DNA from: Shewanella glacialimarina
GTDB taxonomy: Bacteria; Pseudomonadota; Gammaproteobacteria; Enterobacterales; Shewanellaceae
DNA: 64,000 nucleotides
Assembly (NCBI RefSeq): GCF_020511155.1
Contig: NZ_CP041216.1
Span: forward strand, 744,001-808,000
Reading direction: 5' to 3'
The notes below the pieces were generated by a model, which saw only the letters and a program-made list of their open reading frames with translations, did no database searches and was not told where the DNA came from. A program made the position numbers and the translations under genes. Positions 9,379 through 17,919 of the stretch are shown piece by piece. Numbering within the stretch: position 1 is the first letter of the stretch; the number at the start of each line of letters is the position of its first letter.

Positions 9379-10299
9379 TTAGGCAAAAGCATCTTGTAAT
9401 GACGGCACAACTTGTTTTTTACGGCTCAACACGCCGTCTAACCACACTTTGCCATCGACTGTTGGTTTGCCATAAGCACGTTCAGTTAAATCTTCACTGT
9501 CTGAAATCACTAACATTTCAGAGCCTTCTTTCATAATGTCTGTTAATAATAACAACACACTATGACGATTGCCTTCTTGCTTTAATAAGGCGATATCAGC
9601 CACTAGATCAGCTTTAATGGCATCAAAAACGGCTAAATCAATCACTTCTAGCTGACCAATGCCCACTAGGTTACCGTTCATGTTGAAATCTTTAAAGTCA
9701 CGCATCACTAAGTCGCGTGCCGGAGTACCTTCAACCGCAGACTTAACCTTAAACATATCCATGCCTAGGTCTTTAAAGTCCTCAATACCGGCAATAACCG
9801 CTAATGCTTCAACACAGCGAATATCCGCTGTAGTACAGGTAGGTGATTTAAAGATTACCGTGTCGCTTAAAATAGCGCACATCATAATGCCAGCGATATT
9901 AGCTGGAATTTCTACCTGGTAGAAATCAAACATCATTTTAATAATAGTGTTGCTGCAACCTACTGGGCGGATCCAACACTCTAGTGGTGTTGAAGTGGTT
10001 AAGTCGCCGAGTTTATGGTGATCAACAATACCGACAATCGTCGCTTGAGCAATATCGTCCGGTGCTTGTGTCACTTCAGAATGGTCAACAATATACACAT
10101 CTTCGCCAGCATAGCTGGTTTTATACTCAGGAGCGTCAAAGCCAAATTTGTCTAAAATAAAAGCCGTTTCAGGTGATAATTCACCTAAACGTGCTGCAAT
10201 AGCAGGCTCACCAATTTGATTTTTTAAATAAGCTAACGCTATCGCACCACAAATTGAATCTGAATCAGGGATCTTGTGACCCACTACATACATTGACAT
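9379..10299 (-). CDS. ppaC: Manganese-dependent inorganic pyrophosphatase
   Basis: Hydrolyses pyrophosphate to two phosphates in the cytosol; family II (DHH) enzyme using Mn or Co. Motifs visible: MYVVGHKIPDSDSICGAIA at the N-terminus (GHxxPDxDS), VYIVDHSEV, GIVDHHKLGDL (DHH), and near the C-terminus WLDGVLSRKKQVVPS. The open frame extends 19 codons upstream, but ATG at 10299 has AGGAG 8 bases before it and gives 307 aa, the usual family length. Stands alone, convergent with the PBP-like gene. Confidence 0.95.
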   Translation of the reverse strand: MSMYVVGHKIPDSDSICGAIALAYLKNQIGEPAIAARLGELSPETAFILDKFGFDAPEYKTSYAGEDVYIVDHSEVTQAPDDIAQATIVGIVDHHKLGDLTTSTPLECWIRPVGCSNTIIKMMFDFYQVEIPANIAGIMMCAILSDTVIFKSPTCTTADIRCVEALAVIAGIEDFKDLGMDMFKVKSAVEGTPARDLVMRDFKDFNMNGNLVGIGQLEVIDLAVFDAIKADLVADIALLKQEGNRHSVLLLLTDIMKEGSEMLVISDSEDLTERAYGKPTVDGKVWLDGVLSRKKQVVPSLQDAFA

Positions 10300-10480
10300 T
10301 ATAAAGGCTCCTGTAAATTTGCTGCTGATTTTAGCAAGATTTAAATGCTTGACCAATCGTTATCCGAAAAAAAGCTATCATGCGGCGTTAAAAAGCTTAA
10401 GCTGGCTGAGTCACAACCTAGCCCTTGGCCTAACTGTACTATAAAATCAGGGCTATTATATGTTGAAAGAGGATTTTACT

Positions 10481-10870
10481 ATGTTACTTGGTATTCATCA
10501 TGTGGCCATTATTTGTGGCGACTATGCACGCTCAAAGACCTTTTATCATCATATATTAGGCTTACGAATAATAGCTGAGAATTACCGCGCAGAACGTGAC
10601 TCCTACAAGCTGGATTTAGCCTTACTCGATGGCAGCCAAATTGAACTCTTCTCTTTTAATAATGCACCACTTAGACCTAGTTATCCCGAGGCTCAAGGGT
10701 TACGCCATTTAGCCTTTCGGGTCGATGATATTGATCAAGTGGTTGCACATTTGGTTTCCCATAACATTGATGTTGAACCTATTCGTGTCGATGAATACAC
10801 TCAAAAACGATTTACTTTTTTTAATGACCCCGACGGTTTACCGTTAGAGCTTTATGCTGATCATTTTTAA
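10481..10870 (+). CDS. VOC-family metalloenzyme-like protein (YaeR/GloA2 type)
   Basis: 129 residues from ATG 10481, which has AAGAGGA upstream; an in-frame ATG at 10460 is less likely. It is a single vicinal-oxygen-chelate module: GIHHVAIICGDYARSKTFYH, then LDGSQIELFSF, GLRHLAFRVDDID and FFNDPDGLPLELYADHF. The His and Glu positions match metal ligands of the glyoxalase/bleomycin-resistance superfamily, and the length matches E. coli YaeR. Substrate unknown. No obvious operon partner; the sodium channel gene starts 78 bases later. Confidence 0.82.
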   Translation: MLLGIHHVAIICGDYARSKTFYHHILGLRIIAENYRAERDSYKLDLALLDGSQIELFSFNNAPLRPSYPEAQGLRHLAFRVDDIDQVVAHLVSHNIDVEPIRVDEYTQKRFTFFNDPDGLPLELYADHF

Positions 10871-10948
10871 TGCAAAATTAAGCCAAACTCTGTAGTCTCC
10901 TGCAACATTTTATCTGTTGTACGTATATTTTCAGGAGCGCTCATTTTT

Positions 10949-11878
10949 ATGTCTATTACCGCCATACAAAATAAACTAAAAATCATTGATCGCAGTAAGA
11001 CCTTCCAGGGGTTTGTGATTTTTGTCATTGTGGTGTCGGCATTATCGATTGGCGCTCACACCTATCATTTACCCCAATGGTTAGAAAGTAGCTTATGGGT
11101 GTTAGACATCGGCATTACGGTGTTTTTTCTTTTCGAATTAATTATTCGCTACCTTGCCAGTGATGGCGTTAAAAGCTTTTTTTCTAAAGGATGGAATATT
11201 TTCGACACCATTATTGTGATTGGCAGCTTAATTCCACTCGGCGGCTCAACCGTTTTACTGGCTCGATTATTAAGAATATTTCGCGTACTGCGTTTAGTGT
11301 CTATGGTGCCTGAGCTGCGCATGCTGATTAATGCTTTATTTAAAGCCATTCCTCGCATGGGCTACATAGTGTTATTGATGTTTGTCATTTTTTATATTTA
11401 TGGCGCAGTAGGCAGCATGTTCTTTGCTCACATCAATGAGTTTTTATGGGGCGATGTGTCTATTGCCATGTTGACCCTGTTTCGTATTTCCACGTTCGAG
11501 TCGTGGACATCAATTATGTATGAAACCATGGCAGTTTATCCGTTAAGTTGGATGTTTTATTTAAGCTTTATCTTTTTAACCACCTTCACCTTTTTAAATA
11601 TGATGGTGGGCACGGTATTAGATGTAATGAGTGAAGAAAGCCGTCTGATGAGTGAGGCAAAGGCGAAGCAAGCACTGGACGCACAGCTTGATGAAAAAAC
11701 TACTGAAGTGACTGAAGTATCGACGGAGCCAACATCGACTACATCCCAAGTCGCGGCATACGCCAGCGTGGAAGATATGCAAAAGTTGCATGATAAAATT
11801 GATCAACTCACCGCCTTGGTTATTCAGCAGCAAGCATCTGTTTTAGCAAGTCAGGCAGCTGCTACAAAAGTGAAGTAA
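10949..11878 (+). CDS. Voltage-gated sodium channel, NaChBac/BacNaV family
   Basis: 309 residues, the size of one six-helix subunit that would form a homotetramer in the inner membrane. S1-S4 occupy about residues 20-118; S4 has arginines every third position (R106, R109, R112, R115 in LLARLLRIFRVLRLVSM). S5 is about 137-160. The pore loop reads TLFRISTFESWTSIM, so the filter is FESW where NaChBac has LESW. S6 follows (about 203-227). The C-terminal 80 residues are charged and end in a predicted coiled coil (SVEDMQKLHDKIDQLTALV), as expected for the tetramerising tail. AGGAG lies 11 bases before the ATG. Sodium selectivity is inferred from the filter glutamate. Confidence 0.9.
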   Translation: MSITAIQNKLKIIDRSKTFQGFVIFVIVVSALSIGAHTYHLPQWLESSLWVLDIGITVFFLFELIIRYLASDGVKSFFSKGWNIFDTIIVIGSLIPLGGSTVLLARLLRIFRVLRLVSMVPELRMLINALFKAIPRMGYIVLLMFVIFYIYGAVGSMFFAHINEFLWGDVSIAMLTLFRISTFESWTSIMYETMAVYPLSWMFYLSFIFLTTFTFLNMMVGTVLDVMSEESRLMSEAKAKQALDAQLDEKTTEVTEVSTEPTSTTSQVAAYASVEDMQKLHDKIDQLTALVIQQQASVLASQAAATKVK

Positions 11879-11948
11879 GTTCTGGTTGATGTACTCACCC
11901 TATACATTGGCAGCATCAAGCTGAATTGAACCTGTTGATATTAAAAAC

Positions 11949-11980
11949 AAAGCCCTTAAAAATTTTCAAGGGCTTTTTTT
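11949..11980 (+). terminator. Terminator after the sodium channel gene
   Basis: AGCCCTT at 11951 pairs with AAGGGCT at 11968, followed by seven T. Confidence 0.88.
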
Positions 11981-12030
11981 ATGGGTTCAGGTTAATCTAA
12001 ATAGCTCATGTATAAGCACAAGGAATTCGA

Positions 12031-12834
12031 GTGTCGACGCCGAATGTATTATCTTCTAAAAGCGCATCACCTAGCCGGGCTAGATCGTATTGGTTAGGCG
12101 CTTTGGCGGTGATGCCATTAACCATAGCGGTTATTCCATGGGGCATATTAGCGGGATCATTTGCGCTTGAGGTCGGGTTAACCGGCTTACAAAGCCAAGC
12201 CATGTCTGCAATTATTTTTGCCGGTAGCGCCCAGCTAGTGGCGTTAGGGATGATAAAAGCCGGCGTTGGTTTAAGCGGTATTCTTATCACCACCTTGTTG
12301 ATCACTTCACGTCACGTGTTATATGCAATGGCAATGCGTAATCGAATTAGTCCATTACCATTGAAGTGGCGACTGTCGTTAGGTTTTCTATTAACCGATG
12401 AATTATTTGCGATAGCCAATCATGGCCAGCAACATAAGTTTGACCCCTGGTATGCCCTTGGTGGCGGCTTTACCTTTTATCTTGGGTGGAACATCGCGAC
12501 CTTCATTGGCATTATTGCAGGACAAAATATTGATAATCTTGGTGAACTCGGGTTAGATTTTGCCATTGCTGCCACCTTTATTGCCATTGTAGTGCCTACA
12601 GTGACTAAACCTTCGGTGTTAATTTGTGTGTTGGTGTCATTAGTATTAGCAGTAGTCTGTGCGGTATTAGGGTTACAATCTGGGCTATTAATTGCCTCAT
12701 TGTCAGGCATGATAGCGGGTTACAGTTACGCTAAATTAACCGGCGAATTACAGTCGGAAAGTCAGCATTCAGAGCCTAATCATTCTCAGCCCGACGATGC
12801 CAGTAAGCAGGCTGCAAACAAGGATGTGCAATAA
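12031..12834 (+). CDS. azlC: AzlC-family branched-chain amino acid exporter subunit
   Basis: 267 residues starting at GTG 12031, with AAGGA six bases upstream. It is a polytopic inner-membrane protein. The family signature is clear: MPLTIAVIPWGILAGSFALE, then GLQSQAMSAIIFAGSAQLVA and HVLYAMAMRNRISPLP. AzlC pairs with the small AzlD to export branched-chain amino acids or analogues. The azlD start codon overlaps this stop codon, as expected for coupled translation. The last 35 residues are a hydrophilic Ser/Gln-rich tail not needed for the fold. Confidence 0.92.
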   Translation: MSTPNVLSSKSASPSRARSYWLGALAVMPLTIAVIPWGILAGSFALEVGLTGLQSQAMSAIIFAGSAQLVALGMIKAGVGLSGILITTLLITSRHVLYAMAMRNRISPLPLKWRLSLGFLLTDELFAIANHGQQHKFDPWYALGGGFTFYLGWNIATFIGIIAGQNIDNLGELGLDFAIAATFIAIVVPTVTKPSVLICVLVSLVLAVVCAVLGLQSGLLIASLSGMIAGYSYAKLTGELQSESQHSEPNHSQPDDASKQAANKDVQ

Positions 12835-13136
12835 TGATTTGGTTAACAATTATTTTAATGGCGATTATTGTTTTTGCCAGTCGCCATATTTTATTAGAAC
12901 CTAAAGTGCCAATACGCTTAAACCAAAAAACACTGACTTTTTTAAGTTATTCCGCCCCTGCAGTGTTAACGGCTATTTTTGCTCCTATCGTGTTTGCGCC
13001 TGAAAGTCAGCTCGATATTTCATTGTCTAATCCTTACCTTATCTGCGCCGTCGTTGCGACATTGCTGGCATGGCTGACTAAAAATACCCTATTAACCACT
13101 ATTGTGAGTATGGGACTATTTTTTATTATTTATTAA
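12834..13136 (+). CDS. azlD: AzlD-family small transport subunit
   Basis: 100 residues with four hydrophobic segments. The sequence IVFASRHILLEPKVPIRLNQ followed by YSAPAVLTAIFAPIVF matches AzlD. The ATG overlaps the azlC stop (TAATG), indicating translational coupling. Partner of AzlC in the inner membrane. Confidence 0.9.
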   Translation: MIWLTIILMAIIVFASRHILLEPKVPIRLNQKTLTFLSYSAPAVLTAIFAPIVFAPESQLDISLSNPYLICAVVATLLAWLTKNTLLTTIVSMGLFFIIY

Positions 13137-13340
13137 ACCGAACAGTAACTTTGGACGTAATAACTGTCATCTATTTGTATTTAGAGTCGGTTAGAATAAT
13201 CAATGCAACTTTATTCAATCGGATAAACTAAGCATGTAAACCTGCATTAAATAAACGTTAAATACTTAACGATATGAGACGTTAAATCTATTAGGCTTTT
13301 GATGATCCAAAATGCTGTGGTAGTTAATAAAGAGGATGTT

Positions 13341-14066
13341 ATGAATAAAACGGTATTAATTACAGGCGTGGGTAAACGGATAGGTTATGCACTAGCAAAG
13401 CACTTTTTAGCCCGTGGAGATAATGTGATTGGCACTTATCGCAGCCACTATGACAGCATAGAGCAGTTACGTAAGTTAGGTGCAACCCTTATTCAATGCG
13501 ATTTAACTGATGCTGCATCGATAGCGCACTTGATTGAGCAAGTTAACGCATCTACTCGTTTAGACTGCATCATTCATAATGCCTCCGATTGGTTACCCGA
13601 TAACAGCGGCTTAAGCGCCAGTGCAACCATTAACCGTATGATGCAAGTGCATGTAAATGCCCCTTATGAAATCAACTTAGCGCTAGCTGACTTACTGATC
13701 TCAACAGCGCAGTTAAATCATCAGACTATTGGTGCCAGCAATATTATTCATATTACTGACTATGTCGCCGAAAAGGGCAGCAAAAAACACATTGCCTATG
13801 CTGCTAGTAAAGCCGCGCTGCACAACTTAACGTTATCGTTTGCCGCAAAATTAGCGCCACACGTTAAAGTAAATTCTATTGCACCGGCAATGATTTTATT
13901 TAACGAACACGACGATGAAGCTTACAAAGTCAAAGCGCTAGCTAAAGCGGTTTTACCTAAAGAAGCCGGTAATAGCGAAATTATTGCGCTAGTGGAATAC
14001 CTACAATCAAGTCATTACGTTACCGGCCGCAGTTATGCGGTTGATGGTGGCAGGCATTTGGTGTAG
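13341..14066 (+). CDS. folM: Dihydromonapterin reductase (SDR family)
   Basis: 241 residues from ATG 13341 with AGAGGA five bases upstream; an earlier in-frame ATG at 13299 has no such site. Short-chain dehydrogenase features: VLITGVGKRIGYALAKHFL (nucleotide binding), IIHNASDW (NAG-like), the catalytic YAASKAAL, and VNSIAPAMILF. The GKRIG variant of the glycine motif and the IHNASDW motif are typical of FolM, which reduces dihydromonapterin and, weakly, dihydrofolate with NADPH. It stands alone upstream of metY. Confidence 0.85.
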   Translation: MNKTVLITGVGKRIGYALAKHFLARGDNVIGTYRSHYDSIEQLRKLGATLIQCDLTDAASIAHLIEQVNASTRLDCIIHNASDWLPDNSGLSASATINRMMQVHVNAPYEINLALADLLISTAQLNHQTIGASNIIHITDYVAEKGSKKHIAYAASKAALHNLTLSFAAKLAPHVKVNSIAPAMILFNEHDDEAYKVKALAKAVLPKEAGNSEIIALVEYLQSSHYVTGRSYAVDGGRHLV

Positions 14067-14100
14067 TCAACACAGTTTTAAATGAAGACAAAAAATATTT

Positions 14101-14116
14101 AGACTTCTAGATGGCT
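14101..14116. promoter_or_regulatory. Probable MetJ operator (two tandem met boxes)
   Basis: AGACTTCT then AGATGGCT, directly adjacent, match the met-box consensus AGACGTCT at 7 of 8 and 6 of 8 positions. Tandem 8-mers are how MetJ binds, and the next gene is metY. This suggests repression when S-adenosylmethionine is abundant. Confidence 0.6.
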
Positions 14117-14120
14117 ATTT

Positions 14121-14155
14121 GTTAGTGTGGATATTAATCAAGTATCCACACTAAC
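14121..14155 (+). promoter_or_regulatory. Perfect 13-bp inverted repeat in the metY leader
   Basis: GTTAGTGTGGATA at 14121-14133 pairs exactly with TATCCACACTAAC at 14143-14155 around a 9-base loop. No T-run follows, so it is not an intrinsic terminator. It ends about 11 bases before the ribosome binding site of metY and could be an mRNA structure or a dimer operator. Confidence 0.6.
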
Positions 14156-14177
14156 AATCAATCCAAAGGAAGGCGCT

Positions 14178-15500
14178 ATGTCAGCAGATACTCAGTTCAC
14201 GGCAAATTTAAAGCTTGAATCGCTTGCGTTACACCATGGCTATAAGTCAGAAGCGACCACCAAGGCTGCTGCGGTGCCGATATACCAAACCACGTCATAC
14301 ACCTTCGATGATACCCAGCATGGTGCCGATTTATTTGATTTAAAAGTGCCTGGCAATATCTATACTCGCATAATGAACCCAACAACGGATGTGCTTGAAC
14401 AGCGCATGGCGGCTATCGAAGGCGGCATTGCAGCTTTGGCCGTTGCATCAGGTATGGCAGCAATTACGTATGCGATTCAGGCGTTAACCCAGGTCGGCGA
14501 TAACATTGTCAGTACTAGCCAGTTATACGGTGGCACCTATAATTTATTTGCCCACACATTACCGCGCCAAGGCGTTGAAGTGCGCATGGCGGCATATGAT
14601 GATTATGCGGGACTTGATGCGTTAATTGATGATAAAACCAAAGCACTATTTTGTGAGTCAATAGGTAACCCAGCCGGTAATGTGGTCGACTTACAGCGTT
14701 TAGCTGAGATTGCCCACAAACATGGTGTGCCGTTAATTGTTGATAATACCGTAGCAACACCAGTGTTATGTCGTGCATTCGACCACGGTGCTGACATTGT
14801 TATTCACTCACTGACCAAATACATAGGCGGTCACGGTACTACTATTGGTGGAGTGATTATTGATTCAGGTAAATTTGATTGGGTGGCGAATAAAGAACGT
14901 TTTGGATTACTAAATGAGCCAGATCCGTCTTATCACGGAGTGGTTTATACCCAGGCCTTTGGCCCAGCTGCATTTATTGGCCGTTGTCGCGTGGTGCCGC
15001 TGCGCAACACAGGTGCGGCATTATCACCACAAAGCGCATTTTTGTTACTGCAAGGCCTAGAAACATTAAGCTTACGCATGGAGCGCCATTGCAGTAACGC
15101 ATTAACTTTAGCTCAGTTTTTAGATAATCATCCTAACGTCAGCTGGGTGAATTATGCCGCGCTACCGAATAGCCCGCAATTTGAACGTTGCCAGAAAATT
15201 ACTGGCGGTAAAGCCTCAGGTATTGTTAGCTTTGGTATTAAAGCGGCAGATGCACAGGCTGGTAAAGTCGCGGGCGGTAAGTTTATTGATGCACTGCAAA
15301 TGGTGTTACGTCTAGTGAATATTGGTGATGCCAAGTCACTTGCGTGTCACCCAGCCAGTACTACTCACAGACAACTGGATGCCGCTGAGCTTGCTAAGGC
15401 GGGTGTATCAGAGGACCTAGTCAGAATCTCTGTGGGTATTGAACATATCGACGATATTATTGCCGATGTGAGTCAGGCACTGGATAAAGCTTCAAGCTAA
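14178..15500 (+). CDS. metY: O-acetylhomoserine sulfhydrylase (PLP enzyme)
   Basis: 440 residues from ATG 14178, preceded by AAGGAAGG; an earlier in-frame ATG at 14127 falls inside the leader hairpin and is rejected. Cys/Met metabolism PLP-enzyme features: YTRIMNPTTDVLEQRMAAIE, ASGMAAITYAI, and the PLP lysine K214 in HSLTKYIGGHGTTIGG. Length and the insert around WVANKERFGLLNEPDPSYHG fit MetY (OAH plus sulfide to homocysteine) better than the shorter MetB/MetC. MetJ-like boxes upstream support a methionine-pathway role. A strong terminator follows. Confidence 0.92.
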   Translation: MSADTQFTANLKLESLALHHGYKSEATTKAAAVPIYQTTSYTFDDTQHGADLFDLKVPGNIYTRIMNPTTDVLEQRMAAIEGGIAALAVASGMAAITYAIQALTQVGDNIVSTSQLYGGTYNLFAHTLPRQGVEVRMAAYDDYAGLDALIDDKTKALFCESIGNPAGNVVDLQRLAEIAHKHGVPLIVDNTVATPVLCRAFDHGADIVIHSLTKYIGGHGTTIGGVIIDSGKFDWVANKERFGLLNEPDPSYHGVVYTQAFGPAAFIGRCRVVPLRNTGAALSPQSAFLLLQGLETLSLRMERHCSNALTLAQFLDNHPNVSWVNYAALPNSPQFERCQKITGGKASGIVSFGIKAADAQAGKVAGGKFIDALQMVLRLVNIGDAKSLACHPASTTHRQLDAAELAKAGVSEDLVRISVGIEHIDDIIADVSQALDKASS

Positions 15501-15554
15501 TGCGCTGTTAACTGCAGTACAATTAAGCGCTAAAAGTAAACGTTAGCTTAAACA

Positions 15555-15592
15555 AAAAATCCCCATCACATATCAATGTAATGGGGATTTTT
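15555..15592 (+). terminator. Terminator after metY
   Basis: Stem AAAAATCCCCAT / ATGGGGATTTTT with an internally paired loop, ending in T-rich sequence. Confidence 0.88.
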
Positions 15593-15631
15593 GTTATCAA
15601 GCATCTTATGAAAGCTAAGCTGGCTAAATGA

Positions 15632-15687
15632 CTAGGGTCTGTTGATCTTTGCTGCAAAAACAATCTTGAAAGTTCAACAGACCCTAG
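15632..15687. repeat. 56-base element with perfect 14-bp inverted ends at the fau stop codon
   Basis: CTAGGGTCTGTTGA at 15632-15645 is exactly complementary to TCAACAGACCCTAG at 15674-15687. The fau stop codon (15684-15686) lies inside the right arm. This looks like a very small MITE or REP-type insertion that supplied the stop. It could also act as a terminator for fau. Confidence 0.7.
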
Positions 15688-16490
15688 ACGCCTGCTTTGG
15701 CTAAACGTCGTGTCGGTGTGATCACTAATGGCAGTGGAATATCCCAGCGCTCAATTGGTAAATGGCTCACCTGTTGGCAGTCATGGGCAAATCCAACCGC
15801 CAGAGGCTTATTATTTACGCTGTTTTTTAAGGTTCTATCGTAGTATCCACCGCCCATACCCATGCGATTACAATTGCCATCAAATGCCACTAATGGGGTG
15901 ATAATCATGTCTAGCTTGGGCGTGGGAATAATGTCTTGTACGTTAAGCTTGGGCTCTGAAATGCCAAACTTATTCTTAATCAATACCGAGTCGCGATGGT
16001 AGTGACAAAACAATAAATGACCTGGACTGAATGGATGTATTAAGGGTAAATAGGTTTTCACCCCAATATGCCATAGCGCTTCAATCAGCTTCTCTGTTGC
16101 TAACTCACCGTCATAACTAAAATACAATGCAACGTGCTGCGCGTTACGTTGCTGAATTTCAGCTAACATATGACGGCTAGCAATTAAGGCTAATTGGTGT
16201 TGTTCCGCAACGGTAAAGCTTTTACGCTCTTGGCGAATGTGGCGACGAATAAAGTCACGGCTCATGCCCTGACTATCAAACAGTGCATAACGCTCTTGGT
16301 TGCTTAATTCAAAACCTGAATCTTGATGGGTTAGATTATCAATATGTAAGTGTTGATTATTGGGATCAACAGCAGATAGGGCTTGATTAGCGCTGTCTAA
16401 ATGCTTGTTTGCTGATGAAAAGTAAGTGGTGTTAGCGGGCTCTGACTCTGCAGGTAATTCAGCAGTGTTCATGTAGCGAGTAATAGCCAT
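15684..16490 (-). CDS. fau: 5-formyltetrahydrofolate cyclo-ligase with an N-terminal extension
   Basis: Converts 5-formyl-THF to 5,10-methenyl-THF using ATP. The C-terminal 195 residues carry the family features: IRRHIRQERKSFT near the start, DMIITPLVAFDGNCNRMGMGGGYYDR (glycine-rich active site) and PLAVGFAHDCQQ. The frame from ATG 16490 gives 268 aa, about 70 more than usual. An internal ATG at 16265 (MSRDFIRRHIRQ) would give the classic length of 193 aa, with only a weak CAGGG upstream. The extension (residues 1-75) is Asn/Ser/His-rich and likely dispensable. It is directly downstream of 6S RNA, as in other gammaproteobacteria, and is probably cotranscribed with it. Confidence 0.9.
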   Translation of the reverse strand: MAITRYMNTAELPAESEPANTTYFSSANKHLDSANQALSAVDPNNQHLHIDNLTHQDSGFELSNQERYALFDSQGMSRDFIRRHIRQERKSFTVAEQHQLALIASRHMLAEIQQRNAQHVALYFSYDGELATEKLIEALWHIGVKTYLPLIHPFSPGHLLFCHYHRDSVLIKNKFGISEPKLNVQDIIPTPKLDMIITPLVAFDGNCNRMGMGGGYYDRTLKNSVNNKPLAVGFAHDCQQVSHLPIERWDIPLPLVITPTRRLAKAGV

Positions 16491-16499
16491 AAATTAGGA

Positions 16500-16682
16500 T
16501 GCTCCCCAAGATACCGTAGTAGGTGTAAGCCCTTGAACCGTAGGTTCAAGGCGGGTAAATGTTCATATCCTAAGGCTTCTCGATACGAGCCGAGCATGCA
16601 CAATGTCAATGAAAGCATTCACCCTGGGTTTGTAAATATCGGCACAGGGACATTACCCACACACGCGTATCCCAGGGAGCAA
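16500..16682 (-). ncRNA. ssrS: 6S RNA
   Basis: The minus strand between zapA and fau contains the 6S RNA core: GCCGATATTT, GAGCATGCTCGG, CGAGAAGCCTTA, and CCTTGAACCTACGGTTCAAGG, all recognisable against E. coli 6S. The ends GCTCCCTGGGAT and ATCTTGGGGAGC pair to close the long hairpin, giving about 183 nt. 6S RNA mimics an open promoter and sequesters sigma-70 RNA polymerase in stationary phase. Exact 5' and 3' ends are estimated from the closing stem. Confidence 0.93.
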
Positions 16683-16723
16683 AACAGGTTGATAGTTGCT
16701 AAAGCAAGTATCTAAAACTTATT

Positions 16724-17032
16724 CTAGTCGTCCTTGCGGCTTCTTTCAATCAACGAATGTTCAAGTGTTGATTGTAACAAAGAAATACGCTCGTCCATTT
16801 GCGCCATATAGTGTCTATTTTTTTGCTTTTCTTCATACAGCTCGTTACCAATATTAAGCGCGGCCATAATGGCTAATTCTTCACGACTTAAATTATTGGT
16901 ACGGGTTTTAAGGTTGGTCAGTTGTTTTTCGACCTCGCTAGCCACCGAGCGTAAGGTATCCTCGCGTCCTTTTGGACATGCGATAGAGTAGGTGCGCCCT
17001 AGAAGGGTTATTTCAACTGCGCTGGTACTCAT
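16724..17032 (-). CDS. zapA: Cell division protein ZapA
   Basis: 102 residues, normal for ZapA. The N-terminal globular part reads VEITLLGRTYSIACPKGRED, and a coiled coil follows (REELAIMAALNIGNELYEEK). ZapA binds and bundles FtsZ at the division ring. The order zapA - 6S RNA - fau on one strand, with ygfB divergent, is a standard gammaproteobacterial arrangement and supports the call. The divergent spacer 17033-17248 should hold both promoters. Confidence 0.93.
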   Translation of the reverse strand: MSTSAVEITLLGRTYSIACPKGREDTLRSVASEVEKQLTNLKTRTNNLSREELAIMAALNIGNELYEEKQKNRHYMAQMDERISLLQSTLEHSLIERSRKDD

Positions 17033-17248
17033 AATGTCGCGGCAAGATCCTTTAATAAAAGCTTATTTTGTTAAAGCCGAACTATATAGGTGTGCCTATC
17101 AAAGCGCAAGGCAAGCGCACGCCTTTTTAACTATTTGCTGGATGTCTGAGCAAATCTGTCTTTTATCTCACATCATGGCTGCAAGTATTTGGCGCAAATA
17201 GCGAACTCTGCTAGCATTGGGAAAGTTATCGCCCATTAGGAAATCACC

Positions 17249-17824
17249 ATGGCAACCCCACCTTCATTATGTATCGACAACCTTAAAAAAGCGCTCGACG
17301 ACGCCGAAATTGGCCAGCATCCTGTTGAAGTACATGGCGCATTAGTCGGATTAATTTGTGGTGGTGTGGATCAAGAAAACCATGCATGGGTAGGGCCATT
17401 AATTGATTTAATGAATGACGGCCAGCCGCTAGAAACCAGTTTACTGCAGTTAATAAATGAGCTTTACCAGGACACAGTCGCCCGTTTGGTAGATTTTGAT
17501 TTTGGTTTTACCTTACTACTGCCAGAAGAAGAAGTGTCGTTATCACATCGTGTTGAAGCCCTGTCGTTATGGACCCAAAGCTTTTTAACCGGTATTGCCA
17601 TTATTCAGCCTAAATTGAACCAGGCATCGGCCGACGTCAAAGAAGTGATAAAAGATTTAGCCGAAATTGCCCAGGTTGAATTTGATGTTGGCGAAGATGA
17701 AGAATCAGAAACCGCTTACGTAGAGTTACAAGAGTTTGTGCGTATGGCCGCGATTTTATGTTACGCCGAGTTTGGTCCTGAGCCATCAATGGATAACGCA
17801 GATGACACTCAAAAAGTGCATTAA
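17249..17824 (+). CDS. ygfB: YgfB/UPF0149 family protein
   Basis: 191 residues. Family pattern: VEVHGALVGLICGGVD near the N-terminus, FDFGFTLLLPEEEVSLSHRVEALSLW in the middle, and EFVRMAAILCYAEFGPEP at the end. AGGAAA lies before the ATG. The family member in Pseudomonas affects AlpA antitermination, but the role here is not known. In many relatives pepP lies between ygfB and ubiH; here ubiH starts 95 bases after this stop and no pepP is present. Confidence 0.92.
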   Translation: MATPPSLCIDNLKKALDDAEIGQHPVEVHGALVGLICGGVDQENHAWVGPLIDLMNDGQPLETSLLQLINELYQDTVARLVDFDFGFTLLLPEEEVSLSHRVEALSLWTQSFLTGIAIIQPKLNQASADVKEVIKDLAEIAQVEFDVGEDEESETAYVELQEFVRMAAILCYAEFGPEPSMDNADDTQKVH

Positions 17825-17919
17825 TATTTGATCGCCCGTTTCGGTTTTGATCGTATGTTTAGCTAGTGTGCTTTGACCAATAGACGGTGTGCTTTAACCA
17901 GTAGGCAATGAGTTGATAT

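Noticed and set aside
16533-16715. 60-codon plus-strand ORF
   Set aside because: It lies antisense across the 6S RNA gene, whose conserved sequence explains the region.
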